In this document: one piece after another, positions 49,684 to 61,210 of the stretch
How positions within the stretch are numbered: position 1 is the stretch's first letter
Layout of the letters: every line of letters starts with the position of its first letter
Source of the DNA: Symbiodinium natans
Lineage: Eukaryota > Sar > Dinophyceae > Suessiales > Symbiodiniaceae
NCBI GenBank assembly: GCA_905221605.1
Contig: CAJNDS010002144.1
Location: 339,647 to 403,646 of the forward strand
Direction of reading: 5' to 3'
Length of the DNA: 64,000 nt
Position numbers and translations under genes: made by a program
The notes under the pieces: model-generated
What the model was told of the DNA's origin: nothing
Seen by the model: the letters and a program-made list of their open reading frames with translations, nothing else
Databases searched by the model: none

Positions 49684-50440
49684 TTTGAGCAAGGGAACTT
49701 AGAGTTTAGGGGTTTGAGCAAGGTTTTCGGGTTTCAGGGTTTAGGGTTTGAGTTTAAAGGTTTGGGTATATACCCACTTTTCTAGGCTAAGGGACTTCGA
49801 GTTTAGGGGCTTGAGTAAGGTTTTCGGGCTTCAGGGTTCAGGGTGTAGCGTTTAAAGGTTTGGGTATATACCCACTTTTCTAGGCTAAGGGACTTCGAGT
49901 TTAGGGGTTTGAGTAAGGTTTTCGGGTTTCAGGGTTTAGGGTTTAGAGTTTAAAGGTTTGGGTATATACCCACTTTTCTAGGCTAAGGGACTTCGAGTTT
50001 AGGGGCTTGAGTAAGGTTTTCGGGCTTCAGGGTTCAGGGTGTAGCGTTTAAAGGTTTGGGTATATACCCACTTTTCTAGGCTAAGGGACTTCGAGTTTAG
50101 GGGTTTGAGTAAGGTTTTCGGGTTTCAGGGTTTAGGGTTTAGAGTTTAAAGGTTTGGGTATATACCCACTTTTCTAGGCTAAGGGACTTCGAGTTTAGGG
50201 GCTTGAGTAAGGTTTTCGGGCTTCAGGGTTCAGGGTGTAGCGTTTAAAGGTTTGGGTAGATACCCACTTTTCTAGGCTAAGGGACTTCGAGTTTAGGGGC
50301 TTGAGCGAGGTGTTCGGGTTTCAGGGTTCAGGGTGTAGCGTTTAAAGGGCTTGGGAGTATTTCCCACTTTTCTAGGCTAAGGGATGTAAGAGTTCAGGGG
50401 CTTGAGTAAGGTTTTTTTAGGTTTCAGGGTTTAGGGTTTA
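49684..50440 (+). repeat. 98-bp minisatellite, about 7.5 copies
   Basis: The GGGTATATACCCAC core recurs at 49764, 49862, 49960, 50058, 50156 and 50254, exactly 98 bp apart, and degenerate at 50353. Units alternate between two types (GGTTTCAGGGTTTAGGG and GGCTTCAGGGTTCAGGG), giving a 196-bp higher-order period. Confidence 0.95.
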
Positions 50441-50973
50441 GAGTTTAAGGGTTTTGGCAAGTTCAGTTTTTTTGTTTTATAAGTTTTTTTCGGGTTCCGG
50501 CGTTTTGGTACGGGCTTTAGGGTTTTTCAAGGCTGCTTTTGTTCGGTTTTATGGGTTCAGGGGCCTAGTGCTTAAATCAAAGGGTTTGAAGATTCATGGT
50601 CTAGCTTGTCATGGGTTTCCTTGCTACCCCCCGTGCTACCCCTCCTAGCCTCGGTTCTCCCTTAAATGACCTTATCTTAGTTTTGAGGTTGAGCTGTCCC
50701 TAAACCCTAGACCCTAAACCCTAAACCCTAAACCCTAAACCCTTCAACGGAGCCGGCTGTGTGTTTCGCGTGCTTCAAGGATTGTGACTAGAAGTTAAAG
50801 GTTCCAAAACACCCGGATGTAGGGCACCATAACCTCTGAACCCGAAGCCCTAAACCCTAAACCCTCAAACCTAAACCCTACATTCCACCACGGCAACGAC
50901 ACACCCGAGGCGCCAGCACTGATGGCAGCATTCAGGGCCACAACGCTGCGCGGACTCCTGTGGTTCGGTTGTG

Positions 50974-51111
50974 TAGGGTTTGGGGTTTGGGGTTTGGGGT
51001 TTGGGGTTTGGGGTTTGGGGTTTGGGGTTTGGGGTTTGGGGTTTGGGGTTTGGGGTTTGGGGTTTGGGGTTTGGGGTTTGGGGTTTGGGGTTTGGGGTTT
51101 GGGGTTTGGGG
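50974..51111 (+). repeat. Pure TTTGGGG array
   Basis: About 19 uninterrupted TTTGGGG units, a homogeneous variant of the usual TTTAGGG. The 7-bp period makes open frames in several phases (GVWGLGF repeats), none of them a gene. Confidence 0.95.
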
Positions 51112-51170
51112 CGGCGGACCCTGGGCGGCGTGTTGGATGGGAAAAAAAGGAGGTGAAACCCTCCTCTTTC

Positions 51171-51312
51171 CTTCCCCCCCCCCCCTACCACCCCATACCC
51201 CCCCCCCCCCACCCCCACCCGCCCTGCCCACCCCCCCCCCCTACCCCACCCCTACCCCCCCCCAAACCCCCCCCCCTACCCCCCCCTACCCACCCCCCCC
51301 CCCCCCCCTACC
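51171..51312 (+). repeat. C-rich low-complexity tract
   Basis: Runs of 6-13 C broken by TA, A or T. Strong quadruplex / i-motif potential. A similar tract lies at 54693-54832. Confidence 0.9.
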
Positions 51313-52155
51313 CCCCTCTCACGATGGGCTCTCCTTCCCTGGCTTCAGCTCCTGTTTGGTCCTGGTGCTACCCCCTATTTTCGTGTAGTTGTAGCGTTGT
51401 AGTCCAAGTGCCTGCCCAGCCGGTGCGTTGGCGTGTGGTCTGTGCAGCACGGAGTGGGCTTGCCATATTGGTGGGCTTGCTTTTGGTGCCGCCAAACGGT
51501 CAACCGTCCGGCTTCAACGCGAGGGACCCAAATAGTATCGCAAGAATGCCATCAGGCAAGCATGATCGAGCTGTCTGCAGGAAGGGCTTCTGCAATGCCC
51601 GGCAATTTCACAGCAAGGTCCGTGCAAACATCTTGGGTGCTACGGCCCCATTAATGCTTGGCAGCAAGGTGCCCGATTGGCATGCAAAATGCGCGGTTTT
51701 CGGCTTCGTTTTTGGGGCTGTTTTCTGGGCAGCTTTCTTAATGCCAGCAGCAGGCAGGGCGCAGAATTTGCGGCCGCGCCGTGGGCGCAGTTTTGGAACC
51801 GCAGAATTGTCGGTTTTGGGGCCGCACTTTTGGCGCCAAGTATTTATTTATTTGTCGGGCTGTTTTGTCTCCCCACCCCGGCGACCACTTTGCGTCCCAT
51901 TTTGGTGGTCCGGTTTCCGACCCGCTCGGCGGGCCCAAAAAACTGACCCACGCACAGTAAATCCGGAGCAGAAAAACAAAAACAAAACGATGCCCACTTC
52001 GAGGTTTCCTGTTTTGCGGGGCGGGGGCCGGCCCGTGCCGCTAGGCCGAAAATTTGGGGTTTGGGGTTTGGGGTTTGGCGTTTAGGGTTTAGGGTTTAGG
52101 GTTTAGTGTTTAGGGAAAAAGCCAGCCGGAGAACCCTGAGCCCTATGGTTGAAGT

Positions 52156-52256
52156 GGGGTTTGGGGTTTGGGGTTTGGGGTTTAGGGTTTAGGGTTTAGG
52201 GTTTAGGGTTTAGGGTTTAGGGTTTAGGGTTTAGGGTTTAGGGTTTGGGGTTTGGG
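52156..52256 (+). repeat. TTTGGGG/TTTAGGG array
   Basis: Three TTTGGGG units, then about nine TTTAGGG, then two TTTGGGG. Confidence 0.9.
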
Positions 52257-52850
52257 GGAACTCCTAGGCTTTGCCGCGCTTGGGGTGTCGGAAGTCGAAG
52301 GGGGCGGCGCATGCAGGGCCCCGCCCGAACATTCAGACATATCTCTACGTTACAGTCCCTTCTTGGGGCGCTTCACCTACACCCTAAACCCTAAACCCTG
52401 CACCCTGAACCCTAAACCCTAAACCTTGAAACCCTAGACCCTGAAGCCTGTTTGCGGCGACCGTGGGGCACTGTTATGCCCAGGCAAAGCCCAAGCCGGG
52501 ATATGATCTACTGGGCAAGATCGAATGATTAGGATTTCGGGTTCTGGGGTTTAGGGTTTAGGGTTTAGGGTTCTGGGGTTGGGGGGGGGGGGGGGGTTTG
52601 GGGGTCTTATGGTTGCCACGCCTGAGATCCTGCTACCTTCCATGCAACAAACCCGGCAACCTCGAAAGCCCAAAGCCCTAAACCCTAAACCCTGAACCCT
52701 TTGTCATCAACGGCAGGCGTAGCCCGCCTGGCCAGCAAACTTAGGGCGGCGCGCCAGCACCCGCCTTTGCAAGACGAAGGCTTAGCTTGCAAGAAGGTTG
52801 AGGGTTTAGGGTTTAGGGCTTAGGGCTTAGGGTTTAGGGTTCAAGGTGTA

Positions 52851-52984
52851 GGAGGTTTGTGGTACTTACTAACCAGTTATAACTGTACTCATAACTGTAC
52901 TTTTAACCATGTTGGGGCACTTGGGGGGCTGATGAGTGGGCTAGAAGTACAGTCATAACTGGTTAATAAGTACCATGAACCTCC
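52851..52984. mobile_element. MITE-like element with 39-bp inverted ends (GGAGGTTT family)
   Basis: The arms 52851-52889 and 52946-52984 match at 35 of 39 positions; the outer word is GGAGGTT, with inner ACCAGTTATAACTGTACT. The interior is about 56 bp. No coding capacity. A related copy lies at 54066-54152. Confidence 0.7.
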
Positions 52985-53540
52985 CAGTAGATCCCTTCTG
53001 ATCTTGGAGCCAGCCCGATGCATCGGGCTCTCGGAACAGAATCAACCCCCAACCCCAGACCCTTCCTAAACCCACATTCCCAGGCTCGTGGCCACTCCAC
53101 TCGACCCTAAACAGGCCTTAAAACCCTAAACCCTAAACCCTAAACCCTAGACCCTAGACCCTAGACCCTAAACCCTAACCCGAAATCATACCCTATAGCC
53201 CTCTCTCCTTGAGTCGCACCAGGTTGCTTGTTAAAGCCCTCCCGAGATAGGGTTTGGGGGACAGTTTCGGGTTTGGGGTTTAGGGGTTTTCCAACAACAA
53301 AGGGTTGCCCATTAACACGTCCGATAGAGCTATCTACAAAATGTACAAAACTACAAACAGTATATACAAATAGAAAATACATATCTGCATCTATCTATCT
53401 ATACTTTATAATCGTGGGGTTACTTATTGTTAATACAAAGGTACGAAAACGACCTAAGTAAGCCGGCTCAGGTTCGCCTAAACCGAAGGCCCGATAGCTT
53501 AGGCTTCCTGAACAGTTGGAGCCTAAAGATTTCCCTAATA

Positions 53541-53633
53541 CCCTAAACCCTAAACCCTAAACCCTAAACCCTAAACCCTAAACCCTAAACCCTAAACCCT
53601 AAACCCTAAACCCTAAACCCTAAACCCTAAACC
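53541..53633 (-). repeat. CCCTAAA array
   Basis: Thirteen consecutive perfect CCCTAAA units. Confidence 0.92.
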
Positions 53634-54065
53634 CATCCCCAACCCTCAACCCTAACTGGTCCCTGTTGGGTTCCTTTTCAAAAGGCTGCCCAAGGCAGCC
53701 CCCCCTGAACCCTAAACCCTAAGCCCTACACCCTAAACCCTAAACCCTAAACCCTAAACCCTAAAGAGCTGACCAAATGGGTTTCGGGGCTTTTAGGTTC
53801 CTGGAAACCTAAACCCTGCAGCCTATACACCCTACACCCCTCAATCAACCGAAACCCTGAACCCTAAACCCTAAACCCTAAGCCCTAAACCCTAAACCCT
53901 AAACCCTAACCCTAAACCCTAAACCCTAAACCTAAAACCTAAAACCGGGAGGGGCGGGCGCTGCCTCGGCCGCAGGCATTCACCTCGCGACATGAGGGAC
54001 TTTGGGTTTCGGCGTAAACGAGTCTACTTGAAGGCTCACCCTAAACCCTAAACCCTAAACCCGAA

Positions 54066-54152
54066 ACCCTTATAACCCACTTATGAACCCCTTAAGTGCC
54101 CAAATGTGGTTCTAGGTACAGTTATAATTGGTTCATAAGTGCCAGAAACCTT
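54066..54152. mobile_element. GGAGGTTT-family element, partial copy
   Basis: The right part, GGTACAGTTATAATTGGTTC followed by ATAAGTGCCAGAAACCTTC, parallels the right arm at 52946-52984. A shorter inverted ACTTATGAACC lies at the left. Confidence 0.45.
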
Positions 54153-54644
54153 CAAGTATGGGGTTTAGGGTTTAGGGTTTAGGGTTTAGGGTTTAGGGCG
54201 ACCCGGGCTTGGGTTGCGATCCGCGCCACGGCAGCGGCGCAAGCAACCACGTCTGCATGGGCGCCGAGCAACCTGGGAGGGCTCTTTGACGACAAGCTGT
54301 TTGGGCAAGCCTAAGCCCTGGACCATAAACCCTTTGGTTTAGGGTTTAGGGTTTAGGGTTTAGGGTTTAGGGTTCAGGGATACCCCAAACCCTGAACCCT
54401 GAACCCTGAACCCAAAACCCTAAGCAGAGAGGCAATCACACCCGGAAATCCAACAGAAACAAGCGAAAACCTAAACCCCTAAACCCTAAACCCTAAACCC
54501 TAAACCCCAAGCCCCCAAAACAGCACAACCTCAACACGATCGAGAGCCTGGAGCCCCAAAGGCATTAGGGTTTAAGGGTTAGGTTTAGGGTTTGGGGTTT
54601 GGGGTTTGGGGTTTTGGGTTTGGGGTTTGGGGTTACCCCCTTCA

Positions 54645-54832
54645 GAGAGGGGGGGGGGGGGGTAGGGGGGTCGGTGCACAATTTTTTTTCGCACCCCCCC
54701 CCCCCCAACCCCCCCCCCACCCCGCCCCACCCCCCCCCCCCACCCCCCCCCAAACCCCCCCCCCCCCACCCCCCCCCCCCCCACCCCCAACCACCCCCCC
54801 CCCCCCCCCCCTTCCCCCTCCCCGCCCCCCAT
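54645..54832. repeat. G-rich then C-rich low-complexity tract
   Basis: A G run (about 54650-54662) followed 30 bp later by about 140 bp of C runs broken by A. The two strands could fold back or form quadruplexes. Open frames here are Pro/Gly runs only. Confidence 0.9.
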
Positions 54833-55262
54833 GTTCTGGTGCTAACCCCTACCCCCCCCCAAACGTTTCACAGAACTCTTCCGAGCAGGCTGGGATGATC
54901 TTCGAACCATGCGAGCGGGTTTAGACCTCTCAACTATGCTCCAGCGGGGTCAGCGGCTTGAGCCGGAGGCTCTTAAATTTTAGGGTTTAGGGTGTAGGGT
55001 TTGGGGAGCCTCACTCCAAGCTTGGTGCGAGTTGCTGCAAGGCTTCCTGCCAGCGGCCACCCTGGACAGACAGGCTTGAAAGGGCCCTTTAGGCCTCAAC
55101 AAACCCAAAAAACCCTCATCCCTAAACCCTAAACCCCAAACCCTAGCCCTAAACCCTAAACCCTCAACCCTAAACCCGCAACCCTAAACCCGAAACCCTA
55201 AACCGATCCGAGGTTTTCCGGTAAAGAAGCCCTCTGAAATTGTGCTTTCCTGCGTGTCCCAC

Positions 55263-55393
55263 CCTTGGAGACCAAATGTACTCAAAAGGGTTTTGGGCTT
55301 AGGGTTTAGGGTTTAGGGCTCATATACCTGAGTAGGAATTAGAGTAGTATAGGGTACATGGCCCCAATTGGGGGGTTCATTTGGTCCCCAAGG
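55263..55393. mobile_element. CCTTGGGG-family element, copy 2
   Basis: Ends CCTTGGAGACCAAATG and CATTTGGTCCCCAAGG are inverted. The interior includes ATATACCTGAGTAGG and GGCCCCAATT shared with the other copies, plus a short TTTAGGG stretch. Confidence 0.65.
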
Positions 55394-55940
55394 AAGGGCC
55401 TACCAAAACAATCTCGTGAAGGTTCCATGCGCCCTGACTAAATCGGCTGGCGGCTTAGGGTTTAGGGTTTAGGGTTTAGGGTTCAGGGTTCAGGGTTCAG
55501 GGTTCAGGGTTTAGGGTTTAGGGTTTAGGGTTTAGGGTTTAGGGCGGCTCATGCGGCTTAGGGCTTGGAGTTATGGATTTGGGGTGCAGACACCGGGGCA
55601 ATCCCCAACCTTAGACAGCTCAGTTGAGTCGAAGTGCCCAATCCCTGCGACCAACTGGGTTTAGGGTTTAGGGCTTAGGGCGTATAGGGTTTAGGGTGTA
55701 TAGGGTATAGGGGTTATGTGGTCTGGGGTTTAGGGGTTATAGGGTTTAGGGGTTATAGGGTTACAGGGTTTAGGGTTTAGGGTTTAGGGTTTGGGGTTTA
55801 GGGTTTAGGGTTTAAGGTTTAGGGTTTAGGGTTTAGGGTTTAGGGTGAGAAAGACCGCCAAAAGCCCGAAAAAGGACCGGGCCTCTGCACACGTGGCAAT
55901 CGCCTTGCACAGGCGGTCCACACCGACAGTGCGACTAAAC

Positions 55941-56074
55941 TTAGGGTTTAGGGTTTAGGGTTTAGGGTTTAGGGTTTAGGGTTTAGGGTTTAGGGTTTAG
56001 GGTTTAGGGTTTAGGGTTTAGGGTTTAGGGTTTAGGGTGTAGGGTTTAGGGTTTAGGGTTTAGGGTTTAGGGTT
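55941..56074 (+). repeat. TTTAGGG array
   Basis: About 19 units with one TGTAGGG variant; a further array in the same orientation starts at 56160. Confidence 0.92.
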
Positions 56075-56159
56075 ACAAGGGTTTAAGGTCCCCCAAATTC
56101 ATCTCTAAGCCCTGAAACCCTGATCCCGCTGCCCTGAAACACTATGGCCACAACTAAAG

Positions 56160-56280
56160 GGTTTAGGGTTTAGGGTTTAGGGTTTAGGGTTTAGGGTTTA
56201 GGGTTTAGGGTTTAGGGTTTAGGGTTTAGGGTTTAGGGTTTATTTAGGGTTTAGGGTTTACGGTTTAGGGTTTAGGGTTC
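56160..56280 (+). repeat. TTTAGGG array
   Basis: About 16 units, with a TTTATTTAGGG interruption near 56240 and then one TTTACGG. Confidence 0.92.
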
Positions 56281-57360
56281 AACCCTAAACTGTACCCCGT
56301 AGCCATAGGTCCAGGGCGTCCAGGGTTTAGGGCTTAGGAGTTTAGGGTTTAGGGTTTAGGGCTGGGGCTTAGGGTTACATTGTTACACGACCAAAACCCT
56401 AAACCCTAAACCCTAAACCCCAAACCCTGAACCCTAACCCGCAAAGCCCTAATTAAACGCCAAACCGGGTCCAATATGGGCATTCGCAGTCTGGTAGCCC
56501 TGCGCGTATAAGGCCCCGCAGTACAAAGGAACTTAAGGCTATGCTATGGGTTCAGGGGGCTCAGGTTTAGGGTTTAGGGTTTCGTGTTTAGTGTTCAGGG
56601 TTTCGGGTTGTTAGGTTCAAGGGCTTGACATGAGGGGCTTCACCCGGTCGACGTTCCACAGAGCATCCCAGTGAAACGCTGGACACTCAACCCATGCCAT
56701 TAAACCTATCTCTAAGTGTCCGACGTCGCAACATCTAGGTCTGCACACAGAAAGCTGAACAAGGGTTTAGGGCATATGCAGGGGCCTAGAGGGGCCTTTA
56801 GAGGGCTTGCAACGTTGGCTTGTGCAGTTGTATAGGGCTTGTAGGGTACAAGGTTTTGAGGACTCATGTAATGTCAAGTAGCGGCATTGTCGGCTACGTG
56901 GCTTGGCCGCGGCAGGCACAACCTCTGGCGCGGAAAGTTTTTCTCGGGAGAACAGCCGGGGGGGCACCTTCTCATGTGCACTTGGCTCTAGAGGGGGACA
57001 AATTACCTCTCAAACCCTACAAACACCCTGCGAACCCGGTTTAGGGTTCAGGGTTTAGAGTTAGCCACAACAGGGCTCATCGTCTTTCACGCAGCTTGTG
57101 CGATGCAACTGTCGCACTCTGTATAGCGGGCTCTGGTCAGCTGTCCGATGCATGGTGGCGATGCTTGTGTCGCTGACTTCATGACCATTCATCTTCAACC
57201 CGTACCAAGGCGGGCTTTAGCTGGTCGTGGCATGTTTGTCGTGAAACCCTAAACCCTAAACCCTAAACCCTAAACCCTACACCCTAAATCCTAAAGTCAC
57301 TCTGCGCGACCGGTTCCTGCTTGCCCTGGTCCGCACCATGGTGCTGTTTCTGATCCCCTT

Positions 57361-57585
57361 CCTTGGGGACCGAATGAACCCTAAAAGGGCAAATGGTTCA
57401 TATACCAGAGACTGCAAAACCCCTAAATTAAGGAAAATACCTTCAATTACAATTAATAGGAACCCAAGTATGATTTAAGGTATATTCCTTAATTAAGGGG
57501 TTTGGGAGTCTGGGTATACCTAAATAGGAAACTATAGCGCATAGAGTCTACGACCCCAATTCTAGGGTTCATTTGGCCGCCAAGG
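57361..57585. mobile_element. CCTTGGGG-family element, longest copy (225 bp)
   Basis: CCTTGGGGACCGAATGAACCCT at 57361 is mirrored by AGGGTTCATTTGGCCGCCAAGG ending at 57585 (about 19 of 22 complementary). It contains a second inner inverted pair (CCCCTAAATTAAGGAA / TTCCTTAATTAAGGGG). No coding capacity. Confidence 0.7.
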
Positions 57586-58300
57586 TTGGCGATGGCAGCT
57601 TCAGGGGATCGCCCCGGACAGGGTTTAGGGTTTAGGGTTTAGGGTTTAGGGTTTAGGGTTTAGGGTTTAGGGTTCAGGGTTCAGGGTTTAGGGTTTAGGG
57701 TTTAGGGTCTAGGGTCTAGGGTCTAGGATTTAGGTTTTAGGGTTTAGGGTTTGACCTAAGTTTGGGGAGACGTGCAACGTTTGTTCTTACGGGATGCTCT
57801 TCTTGCCCGGTGCCAGGGGTCATGCCTGGCATGACAGTTGCAGGGTGTGTGGGGCCTGGTGCTGCTGCTTGGGACTCTGACGAGTTTCGTCCCCCAGGCG
57901 GCCGGGTGCGTTTGACCCTCGCAATTATAGAAGGAGCTCTTTGCGCTGTGCTGCTTTTGCATGTCTTCGGGCGTGCACACATGCACACGTCCGTGCTTCC
58001 GCTGCTCATCCATGTGGCTGACTGCGCAACGTGGTGGAAGCTCGACACTCCGGCTGTTCCGGAAACTTCAATGGGGTGAATTGTGCGATGCGGCTTTCTT
58101 CTGTAGTCCGGCTGTTTGTTTTGCGCTTTCTTAAACCCTAAACCCTAAACCCTAAACCCCAAAATTCCCCTTCAGAGATCTTTCCCAAACCCACAAACCC
58201 CAAACCCTAACCCTAAACCCTAAACCCCAAACCCTAAACCCCCAAACCCGAATGCTGCAGGGAGTCTCCGCTCCCAGGCATGCTGACCGCACAAAGGGTG

Positions 58301-58373
58301 CCCTAAACCCTAAACCCTAAACCCTAAACCCTAAACCCTAAACCCTAAACCCTAAACCCTAAACCCTAAACCC
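58301..58373 (-). repeat. CCCTAAA array
   Basis: Ten perfect units. Confidence 0.92.
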
Positions 58374-58980
58374 GTGCGGGGGCAAGCCACGCCACGCGCC
58401 ACTTCCCCTGCGGCGTGCAGCTTGCGACGGCAACCTAGGTGATTGCCGGGCGCCGGGCTAGACCCTGAATCCCTGTGTACACTTCCCAAGCAAGTTCATG
58501 GGTTGGGTGCCAAGAAGCCTTGGAAACCCTAACCCTAAACCCTAAACCCTAATTAAACCCTGAACTGCCCTAAACCCTGAAACCCTCTAAGCCACATAAG
58601 ACCTATGCCTTAACAACCCAAGACCCATGCTTTTTGTAGGCTATTGTGATCGAACTGCTTCTGGGATGCTCGGTAACCTAGGTTTGGGTTTTTGTTTAAG
58701 GCATAAGTTCTATCGGGGGAACTCATGGGTTTTGGGTTCTTAAGGCATAAGTACTCTTCAGGTATAAGTTGTATAGGGAAACGTATAGGTTTTGGGTTCT
58801 TAGGGGATAAAACCTGTGAGATTCTGAAAGGTTTTGGGTTAACGGTTTGAAAGCTATACACTAGACCCTATAGGTCCTGAGACCCATGCAACACACACAC
58901 GTCAGACGTATAGGTCATAAGAAGAGCATGCACAAGGCCTACAAGTTTTGGATGGTTTAGGGTTGCTCAAAGGTTAATGG

Positions 58981-59089
58981 GACGTAGTAACTACTTGTAA
59001 CTGGGCTGATAACCTTACTTGTAACCCCTCTAACTGGAGGGTAAACCCAATCATAAGTTATAAGCCCAGCTATAAGTAGCTTCTAAGTC
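58981..59089. mobile_element. MITE-like element with ~32-bp imperfect inverted ends
   Basis: Left TAACTACTTGTAACTGGGCT and right AGCCCAGCTATAAGTAGCTT are inverted with about 80% identity over 32 bp, followed directly by a CCCTAAA array (59094-59178). The ACTTGTAACT/TATAAG theme suggests distant relation to 52851-52984. Confidence 0.6.
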
Positions 59090-59093
59090 TCAT

Positions 59094-59178
59094 CCCTAAC
59101 CCTAAACCCTAAACCCTAAACCCTAAACCCTAAACCCTAAACCCTAAACCCTAAACCCTAAACCCTAAACCCTAAACC
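59094..59178 (-). repeat. CCCTAAA array
   Basis: Twelve units, starting with one CCCTAA, directly abutting the inverted-repeat element on its left. Confidence 0.92.
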
Positions 59179-61110
59179 ATGAGCCGGCAAGTCCCCTGGA
59201 CCCACGTCCAAGAAATGGGTGGAAGGTCCGCTTCTTGAGGTTGGCATTGCTTGCCGTCGCATGTGGGTTTGGGTGGGTTTGGGTTTACAGGCACTTTCCT
59301 TGAGGGTTGGGGTCGAGGGTCTTGGGGGCCCCCAAAGTGTGTGGGCATGGAGTCTTGGGCGTTCGGGGTCTTTCGGGCTTTGTTTACCAAGAAAAGTAGA
59401 AGGGAACATGTATCTCAGGTGATGGGGGGAGGAGTGGGGGGGGGGTGGGCGAGGGGGAGGGGGAGGGATTAGGCGTTGTGAGGTTTGCATTCCGCTTCCT
59501 CGCAAAAGTCCTCTTCGAGAGTCTAGGGTTTAGAGTGAAGGATTCAGTTTCATATCAAGACCCTGACCCTAAACCCTGAACCCTAAACCACAAGTGGTTG
59601 GGTCACCGCACGTTCTGACTGACGCGGTCGGCGGTCAATCTTGCGACAGAGGCCCTGGCCTGAGCGCGGAAGGCTAGGGTTTTGGGGCTTCAGGGCTTGA
59701 GGGCTTTAGGGGTTTAGGGTTACAGCCTTTGCCCGAAGGCTCCAAAGGACCCTCTTATACAGAGGGACTGGTACCTCCTGGGGAGGGTTCTGGGGCCTCA
59801 ATTTCTGATATTGGGGCCCAGGAGCCGTTGGGTGCTTTGGCTTTCAAGTAGGGCAATGGTAGCTAGAACTCCATATCTGCATGGTTGCAACCGCGGCCGG
59901 ATATCTTACAATGTTACGACTTCTGACTTGTGGCTGCCATGACACGGAAGCAAGTGCCTGAAAACACCGTACCACGTGGTTGAGGGTAAACCCTAAACCC
60001 TGCACCCTAAGCCACTTCTTCCGTACAATGGGAACGGTCCAAGGTCAGGGTTTAGGGCACCCGCCTCCTTCTGCTGGGATTTTGGCCCAAATAAATGTCA
60101 AGCCCCACAACCCTGAAGTCCTAACATGGCTAAAGCCCTAAAAGCCGAGGAAGCGGATGATACCCTAACACCCTGAAACCTACCTTATGAAGCCTAACCC
60201 CCTAGACCCCCAAGTCCTGAACCCTCAAGCCTAAACCCGAATAGCCTGAACCCTGAAGCTAAGCCTAAAACCCTGAAAATCCAAACGAAAAACCTAGCCG
60301 TAAAACCCTAAGCCCATAGAAGCCTACTGGTAAAACCCTACTCTCAAGGGACTAAAGGAGGGACCCTTATAGGGGACCTTCGGGGCAATAATGTAGGGGC
60401 TACTCAGGAATATAGGGACTATAATAAGGTCATATGGGGGCTCCATTAAAGGTTAAGGCTAAGGGTCCTTCTAGGAGTCTCTCCTTACTAGGCTGCCCAG
60501 TAACCTAGGCTTAAAAAGGGTAACCCTTTTTGCTTAAAGGGGTTTATAAGGGAACCTAAACCCCCCAAAAAAAGGGAATAAGGGCACTACTGGGCATCCT
60601 AGCTTACTAGACCCCCTAAGGAATCCTACTCTCTACGCCGCCTAGTGCTTCTCACCAAGCGACCAGAAGGCCGAGTGTAGTGAGCCATGCTCCGGCTGAA
60701 GCGCACCTCAGAAACCTAAACCTTTAAAGCCCCTGAGCCCCTAAACCCTTAAACCCTTAAACGCTTAAACCCTTGAACCGTTGACCCTTGAACCCTTCAC
60801 GATTCCGGGGGCTCAGGGTTCGGAGGAGCAGTCTGTTGAAGAGGAGAAAGAAACTAGATGCCTGTTTTGCGGGTTCCTCCCAAGTGGCCCAATGGTCCCA
60901 CGGCCTGCTGTTGGGGTTTAACTTGGGGCCGGGCGGCGGGGGAGGGGGGAAGATCCGATGATCAAGCCTAAACCCTATGAGCACGAAACCCTACAAGCCT
61001 AACTAAACCCGAAGCCCAGGAACCCCTAAACACAATAACCCTAAACCCTAAACCCAAGAACGCTAAACCCAAGAACCCTTCTAACCCTAAACCCTGCACA
61101 CTCCCTTAAC

Positions 61111-61210
61111 TTGGGATGTTCCCTCTTATACTAACAGTCCTTACTCGGGATAAACATAGGGGTACTACAATCCCTATTAAGGACTGTGAGTAAAGAGCGG
61201 AACATCCCAA
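61111..61210. mobile_element. MITE-like element with 33-bp inverted ends (TTGGGATGTTCC)
   Basis: The arms 61111-61143 and 61178-61210 are inverted (TTGGGATGTTCC / GGAACATCCCAA exact outside, AACAGTCCTTA / TAAGGACTGTG inside). Two direct copies of the inner AAGGACTGTTAG word with GGGA context lie at about 33605-33684, indicating a family. Confidence 0.65.

Larger units (their letters stand above)
50441..52850. other. Host region with unique segment 51330-52050, no gene assigned
   Basis: Includes the TTTGGGG array (50974-51111), a C-rich tract (51171-51312) and about 700 bp of unique GC-balanced sequence. A 387-codon frame spans these, but its front half reads the repeat and poly-C; the unique back half has short hydrophobic stretches and no recognised family. 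A G homopolymer lies at about 52577-52592. Confidence 0.6.

Noticed and set aside
50922..52085. 387-aa open frame, longest in the host part
   Set aside because: The first third is the TTTGGGG array (GVWGLGF repeats), then poly-C (Pro runs). The unique remainder shows no family features, and the frame is kept open by the 7-bp repeat and poly-C.
54572..54924. Overlapping Gly- and Pro-rich open frames on both strands
   Set aside because: Pure translation of TTTGGGG and C/G homopolymer tracts.
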